Assembly: GCA_035527715.1 (NCBI GenBank)
Contig: DATKZY010000151.1
Coordinates: forward strand, 30,202-94,201
Length of the DNA stretch: 64,000 nucleotides
Direction: 5' to 3'
From: DSUN01 sp035527715
Lineage (GTDB): Bacteria > Planctomycetota > PUPC01 > DSUN01
How positions within the stretch are numbered: position 1 is the stretch's first letter; every line of letters starts with the position of its first letter. This document shows positions 43,383 through 52,258 of this stretch, in pieces. Below the pieces are notes generated by a model that was given only the letters and a program-made list of their open reading frames with translations, made no database searches and was not told where the DNA came from. A program made the translations under genes and the position numbers.

Positions 43383-45278
43383 CTAGTCTTCGAGCGTGCT
43401 GACGTCGCCCTCGGGCAGGCCCAGCTCCCTGGCCCGCAAGAGTCGGCGCATGATCTTGCCGCTGCGGGTCTTCGGCAGGGCATCGACGAAGTCGATCTCG
43501 TCGGGGCGGGCGATGGGGCCAAGCTCCTTGCCCACGTGGACGCGCAACTCGTCCTTGAGCTTGTCGGTGGCCTGGTAGCCGCTCTTGAGGACGACGAAGA
43601 CCTTGATGGCGTTGCCCTTGAGGTCGTGGGGCTTGCCGATGGCGGCGGCCTCCGAGACGGCTGCGTGGCTCACGAGGGCGCTCTCGACCTCGGCCGTGCC
43701 AAGGCGATAGCCCGAGACCTTCAGGACGTCGTCAATGCGGCCGATCACCCAGATGTAGCCGTCCTTGTCCTTCCGCGCGGAGTCGCCCGCGGTGTAGACG
43801 TTCGGGATTTTCTCCCAGTAGTTCTCGCGATAGCGGTCGGGATCCTTGTAGAGGGTGCGGAGCATGGCGGGCCATGGCCTTCGGATGACCAGGAAGCCGT
43901 CGTGGTCCGCCGGCACGGGGCTTCCGTGCTCGTCCACGACATCCACCACGACCCCCGGCAGCGGCAGGGTCGCCGAGCCGGGCTTCAGAGGGGTGGAGGG
44001 GACGGGCGAGATCATGATCATGCCTGTCTCGGTCTGCCACCAGGTGTCCATAATGGGGCAGCGTTTCCGGCCGACGTTGTTGTAGTACCATCGCCAGGCC
44101 TCGGGGTTGATCGGCTCGCCCACGGTGCCCAGGAGGCGCAGGGTCGAGAGGTCGCGGCGCGCGACCCAGCTCTCGCCGAAGCGCATGAGGCCCCGGATGG
44201 CCGTGGGGGTAGTGTAGAGCACCGAGACGCCGTAGCGCTCGACCAGGCTCCACCAGCGGTCGGGGCGTGGGGCGGTCGGGGCGCCCTCGTAGAGCAGCAC
44301 GGTCGCCCCGTTGATGAGCGGGCCGTAGACGATGTAGCTGTGCCCCGTCACCCAGCCGGCGTCGGCGGTGCACCAGTAGGTGTCCTCGTCCCGCAGGTCG
44401 AAAACCCACTTGGTGGTGGCGCCGACGCCGACCATGTAGCCGCCGTGGACGTGCAGGATGCCCTTGGGCTGCCCCGTGGTGCCGGAGGTGTAGAGGACGA
44501 AGAGCGGGTCGTCGGCGTCGAGCCGCTCGGTGGCGCACTCGGCCGACGCGATGGGGAGCGACATGAGCTCGTGGTACCACACGTCGCGGGCGGGCTCCAT
44601 GTGCACCTGGCTGCCCGTGCGCCGGACGACGATGACGATCTCGACCGATGGCGCGTGTGCGGTCGCCTGATCGGCGATCGCCTTGAGCTGCACGATTTTC
44701 CCGTTGTAGTAGCCGCCGTCGGCGGTGATCAGCACGCGGGCCTCGGCGTCCTCGATGCGGGTGCGAAGGGCCTCGTGGCTGAACCCCCCGTAGACTACGC
44801 TGTGGATCGCCCCGATCTTCGCGCACGCGAGCATCGCGATCACCTGCTCGGGAACGCGCGGCAGATACACCGTCACGCGATCGCCCTTGCGCACGCCCAT
44901 GCTCTTCAGCACGTTGGCGAACCGGCACACTTCGCGGGAGAGCTGGAAGTACGTATACGAGCGCGTCTCGCCGGGTTCCCCTTCCCACAGCAGCGCCGCC
45001 TTATTCCTCCGCCAGGTCGAGAGGTGCCGGTCGAGGGCGTTCTGCACGATGTTGCACTTCGCCCCGACGAACCACTTGGCGAAGGGGTACTGCCAGTCGA
45101 GCACCTTCTGCCAGGGCTCGTACCACTCAAACCCCCGGGCCACCCCGTCCCAGAACCCCTCCGGGTCCTCGACCGAATGCCGGTAGACCTCCTCGTAGTT
45201 GGGGATCGCGCACTGTTCCGCGAGCCCAGCGGGGGGCTCGTACACCTCCACCTCGCCGGCGACCATTGGCACGGCCAT
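43383..45278 (-). CDS. acs: Acetyl-CoA synthetase (AMP-forming)
   Basis: A 631-residue adenylate-forming enzyme converting acetate, ATP and CoA to acetyl-CoA. GGAGG precedes the ATG at 45278. The P-loop YTSGTTGQPKG, the A5-type MDTWWQTETGMIMISPVP and the catalytic PKTRSGKIMRR (K608) are all present, and the N-terminal WYEPWQKVLDWQYPFAKWF matches the acetyl-CoA synthetase cap. Lys608 is the usual acetylation site. A -35/-10 promoter lies upstream; the URO-D gene follows in the same transcript. Confidence 0.92.
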   Translation of the reverse strand: MAVPMVAGEVEVYEPPAGLAEQCAIPNYEEVYRHSVEDPEGFWDGVARGFEWYEPWQKVLDWQYPFAKWFVGAKCNIVQNALDRHLSTWRRNKAALLWEGEPGETRSYTYFQLSREVCRFANVLKSMGVRKGDRVTVYLPRVPEQVIAMLACAKIGAIHSVVYGGFSHEALRTRIEDAEARVLITADGGYYNGKIVQLKAIADQATAHAPSVEIVIVVRRTGSQVHMEPARDVWYHELMSLPIASAECATERLDADDPLFVLYTSGTTGQPKGILHVHGGYMVGVGATTKWVFDLRDEDTYWCTADAGWVTGHSYIVYGPLINGATVLLYEGAPTAPRPDRWWSLVERYGVSVLYTTPTAIRGLMRFGESWVARRDLSTLRLLGTVGEPINPEAWRWYYNNVGRKRCPIMDTWWQTETGMIMISPVPSTPLKPGSATLPLPGVVVDVVDEHGSPVPADHDGFLVIRRPWPAMLRTLYKDPDRYRENYWEKIPNVYTAGDSARKDKDGYIWVIGRIDDVLKVSGYRLGTAEVESALVSHAAVSEAAAIGKPHDLKGNAIKVFVVLKSGYQATDKLKDELRVHVGKELGPIARPDEIDFVDALPKTRSGKIMRRLLRARELGLPEGDVSTLED

Positions 45279-45328
45279 GCTTCGGCCTCCGAATTGTGCC
45301 TGTCGGCCCACCGGCCCTTGCCTCCGGC

Positions 45329-45356
45329 ATTCTAGCGCTTCCGCTGCCAATGTCAA
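45329..45356 (-). promoter_or_regulatory. Promoter of acs
   Basis: On the minus strand a perfect TTGACA (45351-45356) and TAGAAT (45329-45334) are 16 nt apart, about 50 nt before the acs ATG. Confidence 0.7.
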
Positions 45357-45362
45357 CCGCTC

Positions 45363-45391
45363 TTGACGACTCGGTGCAGGGCAGATAGAAT
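45363..45391 (+). promoter_or_regulatory. Divergent promoter of the large exported protein
   Basis: TTGACG (45363-45368) and TAGAAT (45386-45391) are 17 nt apart. The predicted start near 45398 leaves only a few bases before the ATG at 45402, implying a leaderless or nearly leaderless mRNA. Confidence 0.65.
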
Positions 45392-45401
45392 CCGGGGTAG
45401 G

Positions 45402-48236
45402 ATGATGCACAAATCCCTCTATCGCTGGGCGCTGCTTCTCGCGTGCGCCGCGTCCGCCGCGAGCGCCGGCAAGTTCGATGGCCGGCTGGTCGTCGAGGAC
45501 TTCGAGGCGTTTGTGTGGGGCGAGGACTGGGCGACGGTGCAGTTCTCGCCCGGGGCCGACCCCAGGATGAAGGCGGAACGCGCGACGGTGCACTCGGGCC
45601 GCCAGGCCTGCCGGCTCGATGTGCCGCCGGGCGAGACGCTCACGCTCGTGCCGGACCGCGGCACACGCTTCGTCGGAAACGGGGAGAAGCCGCCGCTGCC
45701 GCTGCCCGGCGTGCCGGAGCGGATCGGGCTATGGGTCCACGGCGGGCACTCGGGCCATCGCATCTGGCTGCGCGTGCTCGACGCGGCGGGGAAGACGGCT
45801 GAACTGGCACTGGGGAGCGTGGACTTCGAGGGCTGGCGGCTCCTCGAGGCCCGCACGGTGGGCCTCCCCGCGCCCCTGGCGCTCCGCGCCATCACGGTGC
45901 GGGGCGGCGACGGCCCGCTGGTGCTCGACGACCTTACGCTCGCCACCGCGGCCCCCACGCCGCTGCACCTGACGCTTCGGCCCCTCGCCGCGCAGGGCGA
46001 CTTCGTCGAGGGGCAGCCCGTGCCGGTCCTCGTGCTGCTCCAGTGTCTCGGCGAGCAGGCCGTCGAGGGCACGGGCGAGGTGGCGGCCTTCGAGGCGGCC
46101 TCGCCGGGCGTGTGCGCGGGTCGCGCGAGCTTCCGCTTCCGGGCCTCCGCGGCCGAGCCGTTCCGCACGACGCTGCGGCTGCGCCTTCCGCCCGGCGTGC
46201 ACTCGCTGGTCGCGCGGGCCGGCGAGGCGGAGTGCTCGCAGCGGGCAGTCGTCCACCGCGCCGCGCCGAAGGCACCCGAGCGGGCGGTGACGGCGGTGCG
46301 CCGCTTCGGGCGGGCGGGCGATGCGCTGCGGGTCTACGAGAGCGCCCTGTCGCCGGCCCTCGTAGTGGAGACGACGGGGGACACGCTGACGCTGTTCCGC
46401 GGGCTGCGGGACGCCGGGCTCCGTCCGCCGCAGCACCTTCTGACGCGCATGCACCCGGAGCGCACGGAACTTCTGGAGCCGTGGATTCTCCTGTGGTTCG
46501 GGGAGACGCCGGAGTGGCGGGGCGTGGACCTCGCCGACGGCTCGCCCTGCCCGACGTTCGACGTGCCGTTCCTCGTCGTGTTCGACCAGCTTCCGCGCAG
46601 TTGGCGGACGCCGGCGGGCCTGGAGCTGCGGTTCGGCCGCCGCGGGGCGCGGGCCGCCGTGCTGCCGCTCCTGGGCGTCCGCCGGGCCGACCCCGCGGAG
46701 ACGACCAGTTGGCAGGCCAGCCCCGAGGCCCTGGGCAAGCTCGCCCAGAGCTGCCGCTCCTGGGCGCGCCTGCTCCAGGCCGTCCCCGTGGACCTCACGG
46801 AGGAGTACCGCGTGGACGCGGAGCGCGACCTCATCGAGGTCCGCGTGCGGTTCCAGTACCTGACCCTGGCGGGGCGGTGGGGCGGCGGAAGCCGCGGCGC
46901 GGCCCCGGTGCCGCCGCTCCTGATGCTGGCGCGGCAGGCGGGGCTGCCCGTCCGCTTCTCGAAGGAGCCGGTCGCCACCGGCTGCTCGACCTCGGTCGGC
47001 CCCTACTTCATCGTGCCCGACGCCGAGGGCTACACCTACTCGATCTCGGGGCTGCTGCGCTTCGTGCTCCGCGCCGTGGCCGACGTGCCGCCCGGGGTGC
47101 CCGGCGCCCAGGTCTCCCTGGTCCGCAACTACCGCACGCTCTCGGGCGAGGCGGTGAAGATTCCGTTCTGGGTGGCCTATGGCGGCGCGGCGGGCGGCGC
47201 CGCCTCGGACGCCTTGGCCCGTTTCATGCTGTCGCCTGCGAACGCGCGGTTCGCCTACGACGCGGCGAGCGGGCGGCTGCGGGCCTGGGACGGTCTTCTT
47301 GCCCAGACCCAGGGCGACGCGGCGGCGGCCCGCTACACGGCCGAGTTTCTCCAGGGCTGCTGGTACGCGGGCCTCCACGCGGGGCTGTGGGACACGCTTC
47401 GCCCCCGCTGGCGCCAGGTGCTGGCGATGCGCGAGACCCTGGCAGGAGCGGACGACTGGGCGACCCTGGGCCTTGGCTCCCACGACGGGCCGGCCGACGC
47501 CCCGTTCGGCGCCGCGCTCTACTTCGCTCGCCTGGCGGCGCGCCTCGGAGGCCAGGACGACTACGCGCGAGGCTGCGCGCAAGCCGTCAAGCTCCTCGTC
47601 GCGGCCTACGCGCTCGTGGCCGCGGCGCCCGAGTACACGGGCGAGCTTGGCCCCTGGCCGGGCCTCGCGGGACAGCAAGGCAGAGCCATCGGGCGATGCC
47701 TGGGCGGCAGCGTGGGCTTCGCCGCCGGCCCGCCGCCCTTCGTGACGACCCCGAGCGACGCCGGCTACTCCTTCGCCGCCGAGTTCCTGGGGGAGTACTA
47801 CCGCGAGCACTTCCACGGGGGGCCGCTGGACTACTTCGGGCGAAGCCCGGCGGAGTGGTCGCAACGGCTCTTCGGCGCCCTGAGCAGCCCCGATACGGGC
47901 AAGCGGTTCCGCCCCGCCTCGCCGCCGGCCGGCCCCTTCGCCACCAACTACGTCTACTCGGTCGAGGCGGCGCGCGACGGCTGGCCGGCGATGACCTGGC
48001 GTTCGCACCGCTCGCCCGCCGGCGGGCCGCTCACGTTCGGCGGCATCGGCGCCGCGAGCGCCGCCAGGGGAGGGCTCGACCGGACCTGCACCGTCCGCCC
48101 CTGGCTCCGCCTGTCGGCCTACACCGCTATCGAGGCCCCACCGCCTCCCAGAGAAGCCACGTCCCAACCGCCACCGCCGCCAAAGCCGCCACCATCCGAA
48201 ATAGGCCCCGGTATACCCGACCGAAGTCGGCCTTGA
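45402..48236 (+). CDS. Large exported protein of unknown function
   Basis: A 944-residue protein with signal peptide (residues 1-21, ASAG). I do not recognise the family. The first 200 residues look like a carbohydrate-binding sandwich (VEDFEAFVWGEDWATVQFSP; LDDLTLATAAP). The middle contains LLEPWILLWFGETPEWRG and a helical second half (ARYTAEFLQGCWYAGLHAG; YSFAAEFLGEYYREHFHGG) reminiscent of an alpha/alpha barrel. The last 40 residues are Pro-rich and lie in the 110-nt overlap with the convergent DUF401 gene, so they may be unstructured readthrough. The upstream promoter excludes an earlier start. Confidence 0.6.
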   Translation: MMHKSLYRWALLLACAASAASAGKFDGRLVVEDFEAFVWGEDWATVQFSPGADPRMKAERATVHSGRQACRLDVPPGETLTLVPDRGTRFVGNGEKPPLPLPGVPERIGLWVHGGHSGHRIWLRVLDAAGKTAELALGSVDFEGWRLLEARTVGLPAPLALRAITVRGGDGPLVLDDLTLATAAPTPLHLTLRPLAAQGDFVEGQPVPVLVLLQCLGEQAVEGTGEVAAFEAASPGVCAGRASFRFRASAAEPFRTTLRLRLPPGVHSLVARAGEAECSQRAVVHRAAPKAPERAVTAVRRFGRAGDALRVYESALSPALVVETTGDTLTLFRGLRDAGLRPPQHLLTRMHPERTELLEPWILLWFGETPEWRGVDLADGSPCPTFDVPFLVVFDQLPRSWRTPAGLELRFGRRGARAAVLPLLGVRRADPAETTSWQASPEALGKLAQSCRSWARLLQAVPVDLTEEYRVDAERDLIEVRVRFQYLTLAGRWGGGSRGAAPVPPLLMLARQAGLPVRFSKEPVATGCSTSVGPYFIVPDAEGYTYSISGLLRFVLRAVADVPPGVPGAQVSLVRNYRTLSGEAVKIPFWVAYGGAAGGAASDALARFMLSPANARFAYDAASGRLRAWDGLLAQTQGDAAAARYTAEFLQGCWYAGLHAGLWDTLRPRWRQVLAMRETLAGADDWATLGLGSHDGPADAPFGAALYFARLAARLGGQDDYARGCAQAVKLLVAAYALVAAAPEYTGELGPWPGLAGQQGRAIGRCLGGSVGFAAGPPPFVTTPSDAGYSFAAEFLGEYYREHFHGGPLDYFGRSPAEWSQRLFGALSSPDTGKRFRPASPPAGPFATNYVYSVEAARDGWPAMTWRSHRSPAGGPLTFGGIGAASAARGGLDRTCTVRPWLRLSAYTAIEAPPPPREATSQPPPPPKPPPSEIGPGIPDRSRP

Positions 48237-49428
48237 AATACTCGGTGCTCAGCACCAGGCACAGGTGCACGGGCGAGAGCAGCACGCCGAACAGCCCGCC
48301 CGCATACGCGAGCGCCAGCCGCCCGTAGTGGACGCCCGCCGCATCCACAATCAGCGACGCCACCAGCGGGAAGCAGATGGCCACCGCCGCGGGCATGTAG
48401 CCCGTCAGCAACCCCACGCTCAGCGGCAGAGCGAAGAGGAGCAACGGCTCGGGCACGCCCCACTCGGCGAAGGCCCGCGCCAGATTCCCGCCTGCCTGAT
48501 ACGCGTCGAGCATCTGTCGGAACGCCACGACGCCGTACACCAGCACGATGAGGCGCACGGAAAGCGTCTGGCGGACGAGGCCCCAAACCTCGCGCCAGGG
48601 CGTCCGCCGCGACCAGAGAAGCAGCGGATTCACCACGGCCAGCGCAATGAGGAGTGCAGCCCCCGTCGAGAGCGGCACGGGCATCCCTGCCGCGCGGCCC
48701 AGGGCGGGCGCCGCCGTGAGCACGATGAGGAGCACGATGGGCCACACGCCGGCCAGCAGGTCGCGCCAGGTGGCGGGGCCGTGGCTCTTGTGGTCGTCGG
48801 GCGGAAGATGCACGCGGCGGAAGCAGAAGACCGCGCCGATCAGGATGGCGCCCAGGGTGAGGGGCGCGTTGGCCAGGATGATGCGGTCGAGCGGCGCCCG
48901 CAGAATCGCCGACGCGAAGAGCAGCCCGGGATACAGCGGCCACGTCCACTCCCACACGTGGCGGAACCAGTAGTTGATGAGCGTGCGGTCCTCGCCCGGC
49001 ACGGAGAGGCCGTTGGCCAGCTCGCCGACCATCGGCGCCGAGAAGAGCGCGCCGCCCGGCGTCGGCAGCAGGCCGATGAGGGCCGGCCCGGCCGCCATCG
49101 CGGCCCGGCGGTCGCGCAGCAGGGACTTCAGCGTGCCGATGAGCTGCTGGAGTCCGCCCCCGTGCTTCAGCGTGTGCCCGAGGAGTTGGATGAGGAGCAC
49201 GAGGCCGAGGAGCTGGAGGTTCGCGGGGTCAATCGCCGCCTTGCCCAGGTTCACGACGATCCCGCCCAGAGCCGGCCCGACGCCGCGCGGCACGCGGCTC
49301 CACTCGATGCCGAAGCACAGGCCCACCACCACCGCGCCGGTCACCAGCGCGTAACTCACATCCACCCGACGCCGAATCAGGTAGATCATGAGGGCGAAGA
49401 CCAGGGCGAGGCAGATGCACTCGAACAA
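48127..49428 (-). CDS. DUF401-family integral membrane protein, putative transporter
   Basis: A 433-residue membrane protein with about ten helices. The start is a TTG at 49428 with GGAG overlapping the stop of the upstream gene; an internal ATG near codon 14 is the alternative. The motif AAGPALIGLLPTPGGALFSAP and LINYWFRHVWEWTWPLYPG are diagnostic of the DUF401 family, related to citrate/gluconate-type ion transporters. As last gene of the sulfatase/GH/ABC operon it may export or import a product such as an acid or sulfate-linked solute; this is inferred. Confidence 0.82.
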   Translation of the reverse strand: MFECICLALVFALMIYLIRRRVDVSYALVTGAVVVGLCFGIEWSRVPRGVGPALGGIVVNLGKAAIDPANLQLLGLVLLIQLLGHTLKHGGGLQQLIGTLKSLLRDRRAAMAAGPALIGLLPTPGGALFSAPMVGELANGLSVPGEDRTLINYWFRHVWEWTWPLYPGLLFASAILRAPLDRIILANAPLTLGAILIGAVFCFRRVHLPPDDHKSHGPATWRDLLAGVWPIVLLIVLTAAPALGRAAGMPVPLSTGAALLIALAVVNPLLLWSRRTPWREVWGLVRQTLSVRLIVLVYGVVAFRQMLDAYQAGGNLARAFAEWGVPEPLLLFALPLSVGLLTGYMPAAVAICFPLVASLIVDAAGVHYGRLALAYAGGLFGVLLSPVHLCLVLSTEYFKADFGRVYRGLFRMVAALAAVAVGTWLLWEAVGPR

Positions 49429-49434
49429 CGCAGG

Positions 49435-50760
49435 TCACTCCACGGGACGGGTCGCGGCGCCGCCGAGCAGCACGGTCGGGCGCTCGGAGAGGACGACGGG
49501 GATGCGCCGCCCCTGCCAGTCGAGGAGGGCCTCGGCGCTCGCGGGACGGTTGTCCAGGTTATCTGGCGACAGCGCCCAGAGGATGGCGGCCTCGCCCTCG
49601 GGGGTCGCGAAGCAATGGCCGACGGCTTTGCCCGACTTGGCTTCGAGCTTGGCGTCGCCGAGGAACCTGGCGGCCCGCAGCAGCCGCACCGTGGCCGCGA
49701 ACGACCAGGCGGCCGGCGTCGGCCCGTCGGTGACGGCGAGCGAGAACTCCGACTTGTCGAGCGGCACCGGCGAGTTGCCCTCGGTGTAGCCCTGATACCA
49801 GAACGTCCTCTCGATGCCGAGGGCGAGCACGGTGGCGAGCACCTTGGGCGCGTAGCTCTGGAGCTGGTCGTGGGAGAACGGTCCGATCCAGTTGGCCTCG
49901 TGGCGGAGCGAGGCGCCGATCTCGGTCATCCACAGCGGCTTCGGCGTCCCGGCCTCGGCCAGCCAGCGCCGCGTGGCCTCGACCGTCCGCCGGATGTTCG
50001 CCACGCTCCAGTACATATGCACGTCCACAATGTCGCAGGCCGTGCCGAGGCCGTTGCGGATGAGCCAGGGGACGAAGTCGCGGTCGTAGTCGCCGCCCAT
50101 CGCGAAGGCGCCGGAGAGCACGAGGCACTGGGGATCGGCCTTCTTGGCCGCGGCGTAGACGGTCTTCTGAATCTTGAGGAACGCCTCCCGCCGCTCCTGG
50201 AGCCACGTAGCGTCCTTCTGCTGCTCCTTATCCTTGGCGGGCCAGAAGAAGCCGAAGTTGTCGGGCTCGTTCCAGGGCGACCAGTGGCGGATGCGGCCCT
50301 TGTAGCGGGCGACGATGCGGCTCACGTAGTCGCCCCAGGCATCGAAGTCGCCGGGCGGATAGGTGGACCAGCCCCACCAGGCCTTCTGGCTCTCGGGGTC
50401 GAGGGGCGCGGCCCACTTGACGCTGGGGCCCAGGCAGCCGAGGGGCTGAAGGCCCACGGCCTCGACCACGTCCAACTCGCGGTCGGGGCGGTCGAACTTC
50501 CACTGCCCCTTCTTCGACTCGACGTTAGCCCACGCGCACGTGACGCCCCGCACCCACCCGACGCCCGTGGCCTTGGCCTGCGCGAGCTGCTTGAAGGCGA
50601 GGTCGGGTGGGAAACGGTCGAGATGGAGGTTGACGCCGAAACGGTTGTCCGCCGGCCCTGGCGACGCCTCCGCGCCCTTCGGCGGCTCGGCCGCCTGGCC
50701 AGCCGCCACGGCGCCCAGTGCCAGCGCGCCTCCCTGAAGGAATCCTCTGCGGTTCTGCAT
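49435..50760 (-). CDS. Clan GH-A glycoside hydrolase (GH39/GH5-like), Tat-type signal
   Basis: A 441-residue exported enzyme. The ATG at 50760 has AGGAA upstream, and gives NRRGFLQGGALALGAVAAG, a Tat-type signal. The TIM barrel begins at FGVNLHLDRFPPDLAFKQLA. The acid/base is E165 in HWSPWNEPDNFGFF and the nucleophile E280 in PLWMTEIGAS, the spacing typical of clan A. A small beta domain ends the protein. The barrel resembles GH39 xylosidases/iduronidases; family assignment needs a profile search. It lies between the sulfatase and DUF401 genes. Confidence 0.78.
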   Translation of the reverse strand: MQNRRGFLQGGALALGAVAAGQAAEPPKGAEASPGPADNRFGVNLHLDRFPPDLAFKQLAQAKATGVGWVRGVTCAWANVESKKGQWKFDRPDRELDVVEAVGLQPLGCLGPSVKWAAPLDPESQKAWWGWSTYPPGDFDAWGDYVSRIVARYKGRIRHWSPWNEPDNFGFFWPAKDKEQQKDATWLQERREAFLKIQKTVYAAAKKADPQCLVLSGAFAMGGDYDRDFVPWLIRNGLGTACDIVDVHMYWSVANIRRTVEATRRWLAEAGTPKPLWMTEIGASLRHEANWIGPFSHDQLQSYAPKVLATVLALGIERTFWYQGYTEGNSPVPLDKSEFSLAVTDGPTPAAWSFAATVRLLRAARFLGDAKLEAKSGKAVGHCFATPEGEAAILWALSPDNLDNRPASAEALLDWQGRRIPVVLSERPTVLLGGAATRPVE

Positions 50761-50799
50761 CCTGTGCTTCCTCATGAGCAGGAGGAGGCCACCGGGGCG

Positions 50800-52242
50800 C
50801 TACTTGGTGGTTTGGGCCTTGCCCTTGCGCTGCGGACGCGGCGCGCCCGTGGCGTCGGGGGCGTTCACCTTGGGGAGCCACGCGGCCAGCTTGTCCTTGA
50901 TCTCCTTCGATTTGGGCTTGGCCGCGAGATTGGTCCACTCCAGCGGGTCCTTCTCCTCGTCGTACAGCTCCTCGGAGCCGTCGCGGTAGCGGATGTAGCG
51001 CCACTTTTCGGCGCGGACGCTGTGGTTGTCCTTGCCGTAGGTGGTCACGGCGGGCCGGTCCCAGGCACCGGTGGGCTCCTTGAGGAGCGGCAGGAGGCTC
51101 ACGCCCTCGAGCGTTTTCGGGCGCTCGAGGCCGCACAGATCGGCGAGCGTGGGATAGATGTCAAGGAAGCTGACAGTGCGCGCGCATCGGCCCGCGGGCT
51201 TCGTGACCCCGGGCACGGCCATCATGAACGGGGCGTGGGTGGCCTCCTCCCAGAGGGCGAACTTGCGCCAGTGGAGCTTCTCGCCCAGGTGCCAACCGTG
51301 GTCGCCCCAGAAGACGACGATGGTGTTCTTCGCGTGGGGGCTCTTGTCGAGCGCGTCGAGCACCTTGCCCACCATCGCATCGCAGAAGCTGATGCTGGCG
51401 AGGTAGCCCTGCACCGCCTGCCGCCACTGGTTGTGGTCAATCACCTTCTTGTGGTCGCCCTCGGGCCGGGCGATCTGGCGGGCGATGGGCGGCACGTCGT
51501 CGAGGTCGTTCTCGTTGACGTTGGGCAGCGTGATCTTGTCGAGAGGATACAGGTCGAAGTACTTCTTCGGCACGTACCACGGCAGGTGCGGCCGGAAGAT
51601 GCCGCAGGCGAGGAAGAGCGGCTTGTCGTAGCTCTTGCCAAGCTGCTCGCCCACCCACGTGGCGACCTTGAAGTCGTCCATCTCCTCATCGGACACGTCC
51701 ACCGGCCCCCAGTCGAAGTGGGCGGCGTTGGGGATGCCGTTGACCGGGCGCTTCGGCGGCACGGGGTCGCCGCCCTTGGGGATGTAGTGGTCCCAGCCCT
51801 TCTGGGTGAAGAACTGCTCGCCGGTGCCGTGGTGGTAGACCTTGCCGCGGCCGAGCACGGTGTAGCCGGCGGCCTTGAACGCCTCCTGAAGCGTCACGGC
51901 GTCCGGCATCGCGGGCCGCCAGGGCTGGGGGTTGTGGTAGACGCCCGAGGTCGAGGGGCGGATGCCGGTCATCAGGCTGGCCCGCGACGGGTTGCACGCG
52001 GGCGCCGTGCAGTAGGCCCGCTCGAACACCACGCCGCGCGCGCCCAGGCGGTCCATGTTCGGCGTCTTCACGTCGGGGTGGCCGCCGAGGCAGCCGACCC
52101 AATCGTTCAGGTCGTCAATGGCGATGAACAGCACGTTGGGCTTGGCGGCCGCCTCCTGGCCCGATACAAGGCCCAGGCGCCCGACCGCCAGCGCCGCCGG
52201 CCCGCCGAGAGTCGTCGAGAGGAACCGCCGTCGCGTGAGCAT
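50800..52242 (-). CDS. Type I sulfatase (iduronate-2-sulfatase-like), Tat-type signal
   Basis: A 480-residue sulfatase. The N-terminus, TRRRFLSTTLGGPAALAVG, is a Tat-type signal. The maturation motif CNPSRASLMTG has C83 for conversion to formylglycine; metal-binding residues are in IAIDDLNDW and WGDHGWHLGEKLHW. The arrangement with HPDVKTPNMDRL and the RPHLPWYVPKKYFDLYP segment is typical of iduronate-2-sulfatase-like S1 enzymes. It would release sulfate from a glycan taken up or degraded by neighbouring proteins. It lies 16 nt after the permease gene. Confidence 0.92.
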   Translation of the reverse strand: MLTRRRFLSTTLGGPAALAVGRLGLVSGQEAAAKPNVLFIAIDDLNDWVGCLGGHPDVKTPNMDRLGARGVVFERAYCTAPACNPSRASLMTGIRPSTSGVYHNPQPWRPAMPDAVTLQEAFKAAGYTVLGRGKVYHHGTGEQFFTQKGWDHYIPKGGDPVPPKRPVNGIPNAAHFDWGPVDVSDEEMDDFKVATWVGEQLGKSYDKPLFLACGIFRPHLPWYVPKKYFDLYPLDKITLPNVNENDLDDVPPIARQIARPEGDHKKVIDHNQWRQAVQGYLASISFCDAMVGKVLDALDKSPHAKNTIVVFWGDHGWHLGEKLHWRKFALWEEATHAPFMMAVPGVTKPAGRCARTVSFLDIYPTLADLCGLERPKTLEGVSLLPLLKEPTGAWDRPAVTTYGKDNHSVRAEKWRYIRYRDGSEELYDEEKDPLEWTNLAAKPKSKEIKDKLAAWLPKVNAPDATGAPRPQRKGKAQTTK

Positions 52243-52258
52243 GACAAACCTCCGTCGC

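Noticed and set aside
48200..48236. PGIPDRSRP at the end of the large exported protein as another copy of the G-[IV]-x-P-D-R-P motif
   Set aside because: Only partly matching, lies in a convergent overlap and in an unrelated protein; taken as chance.
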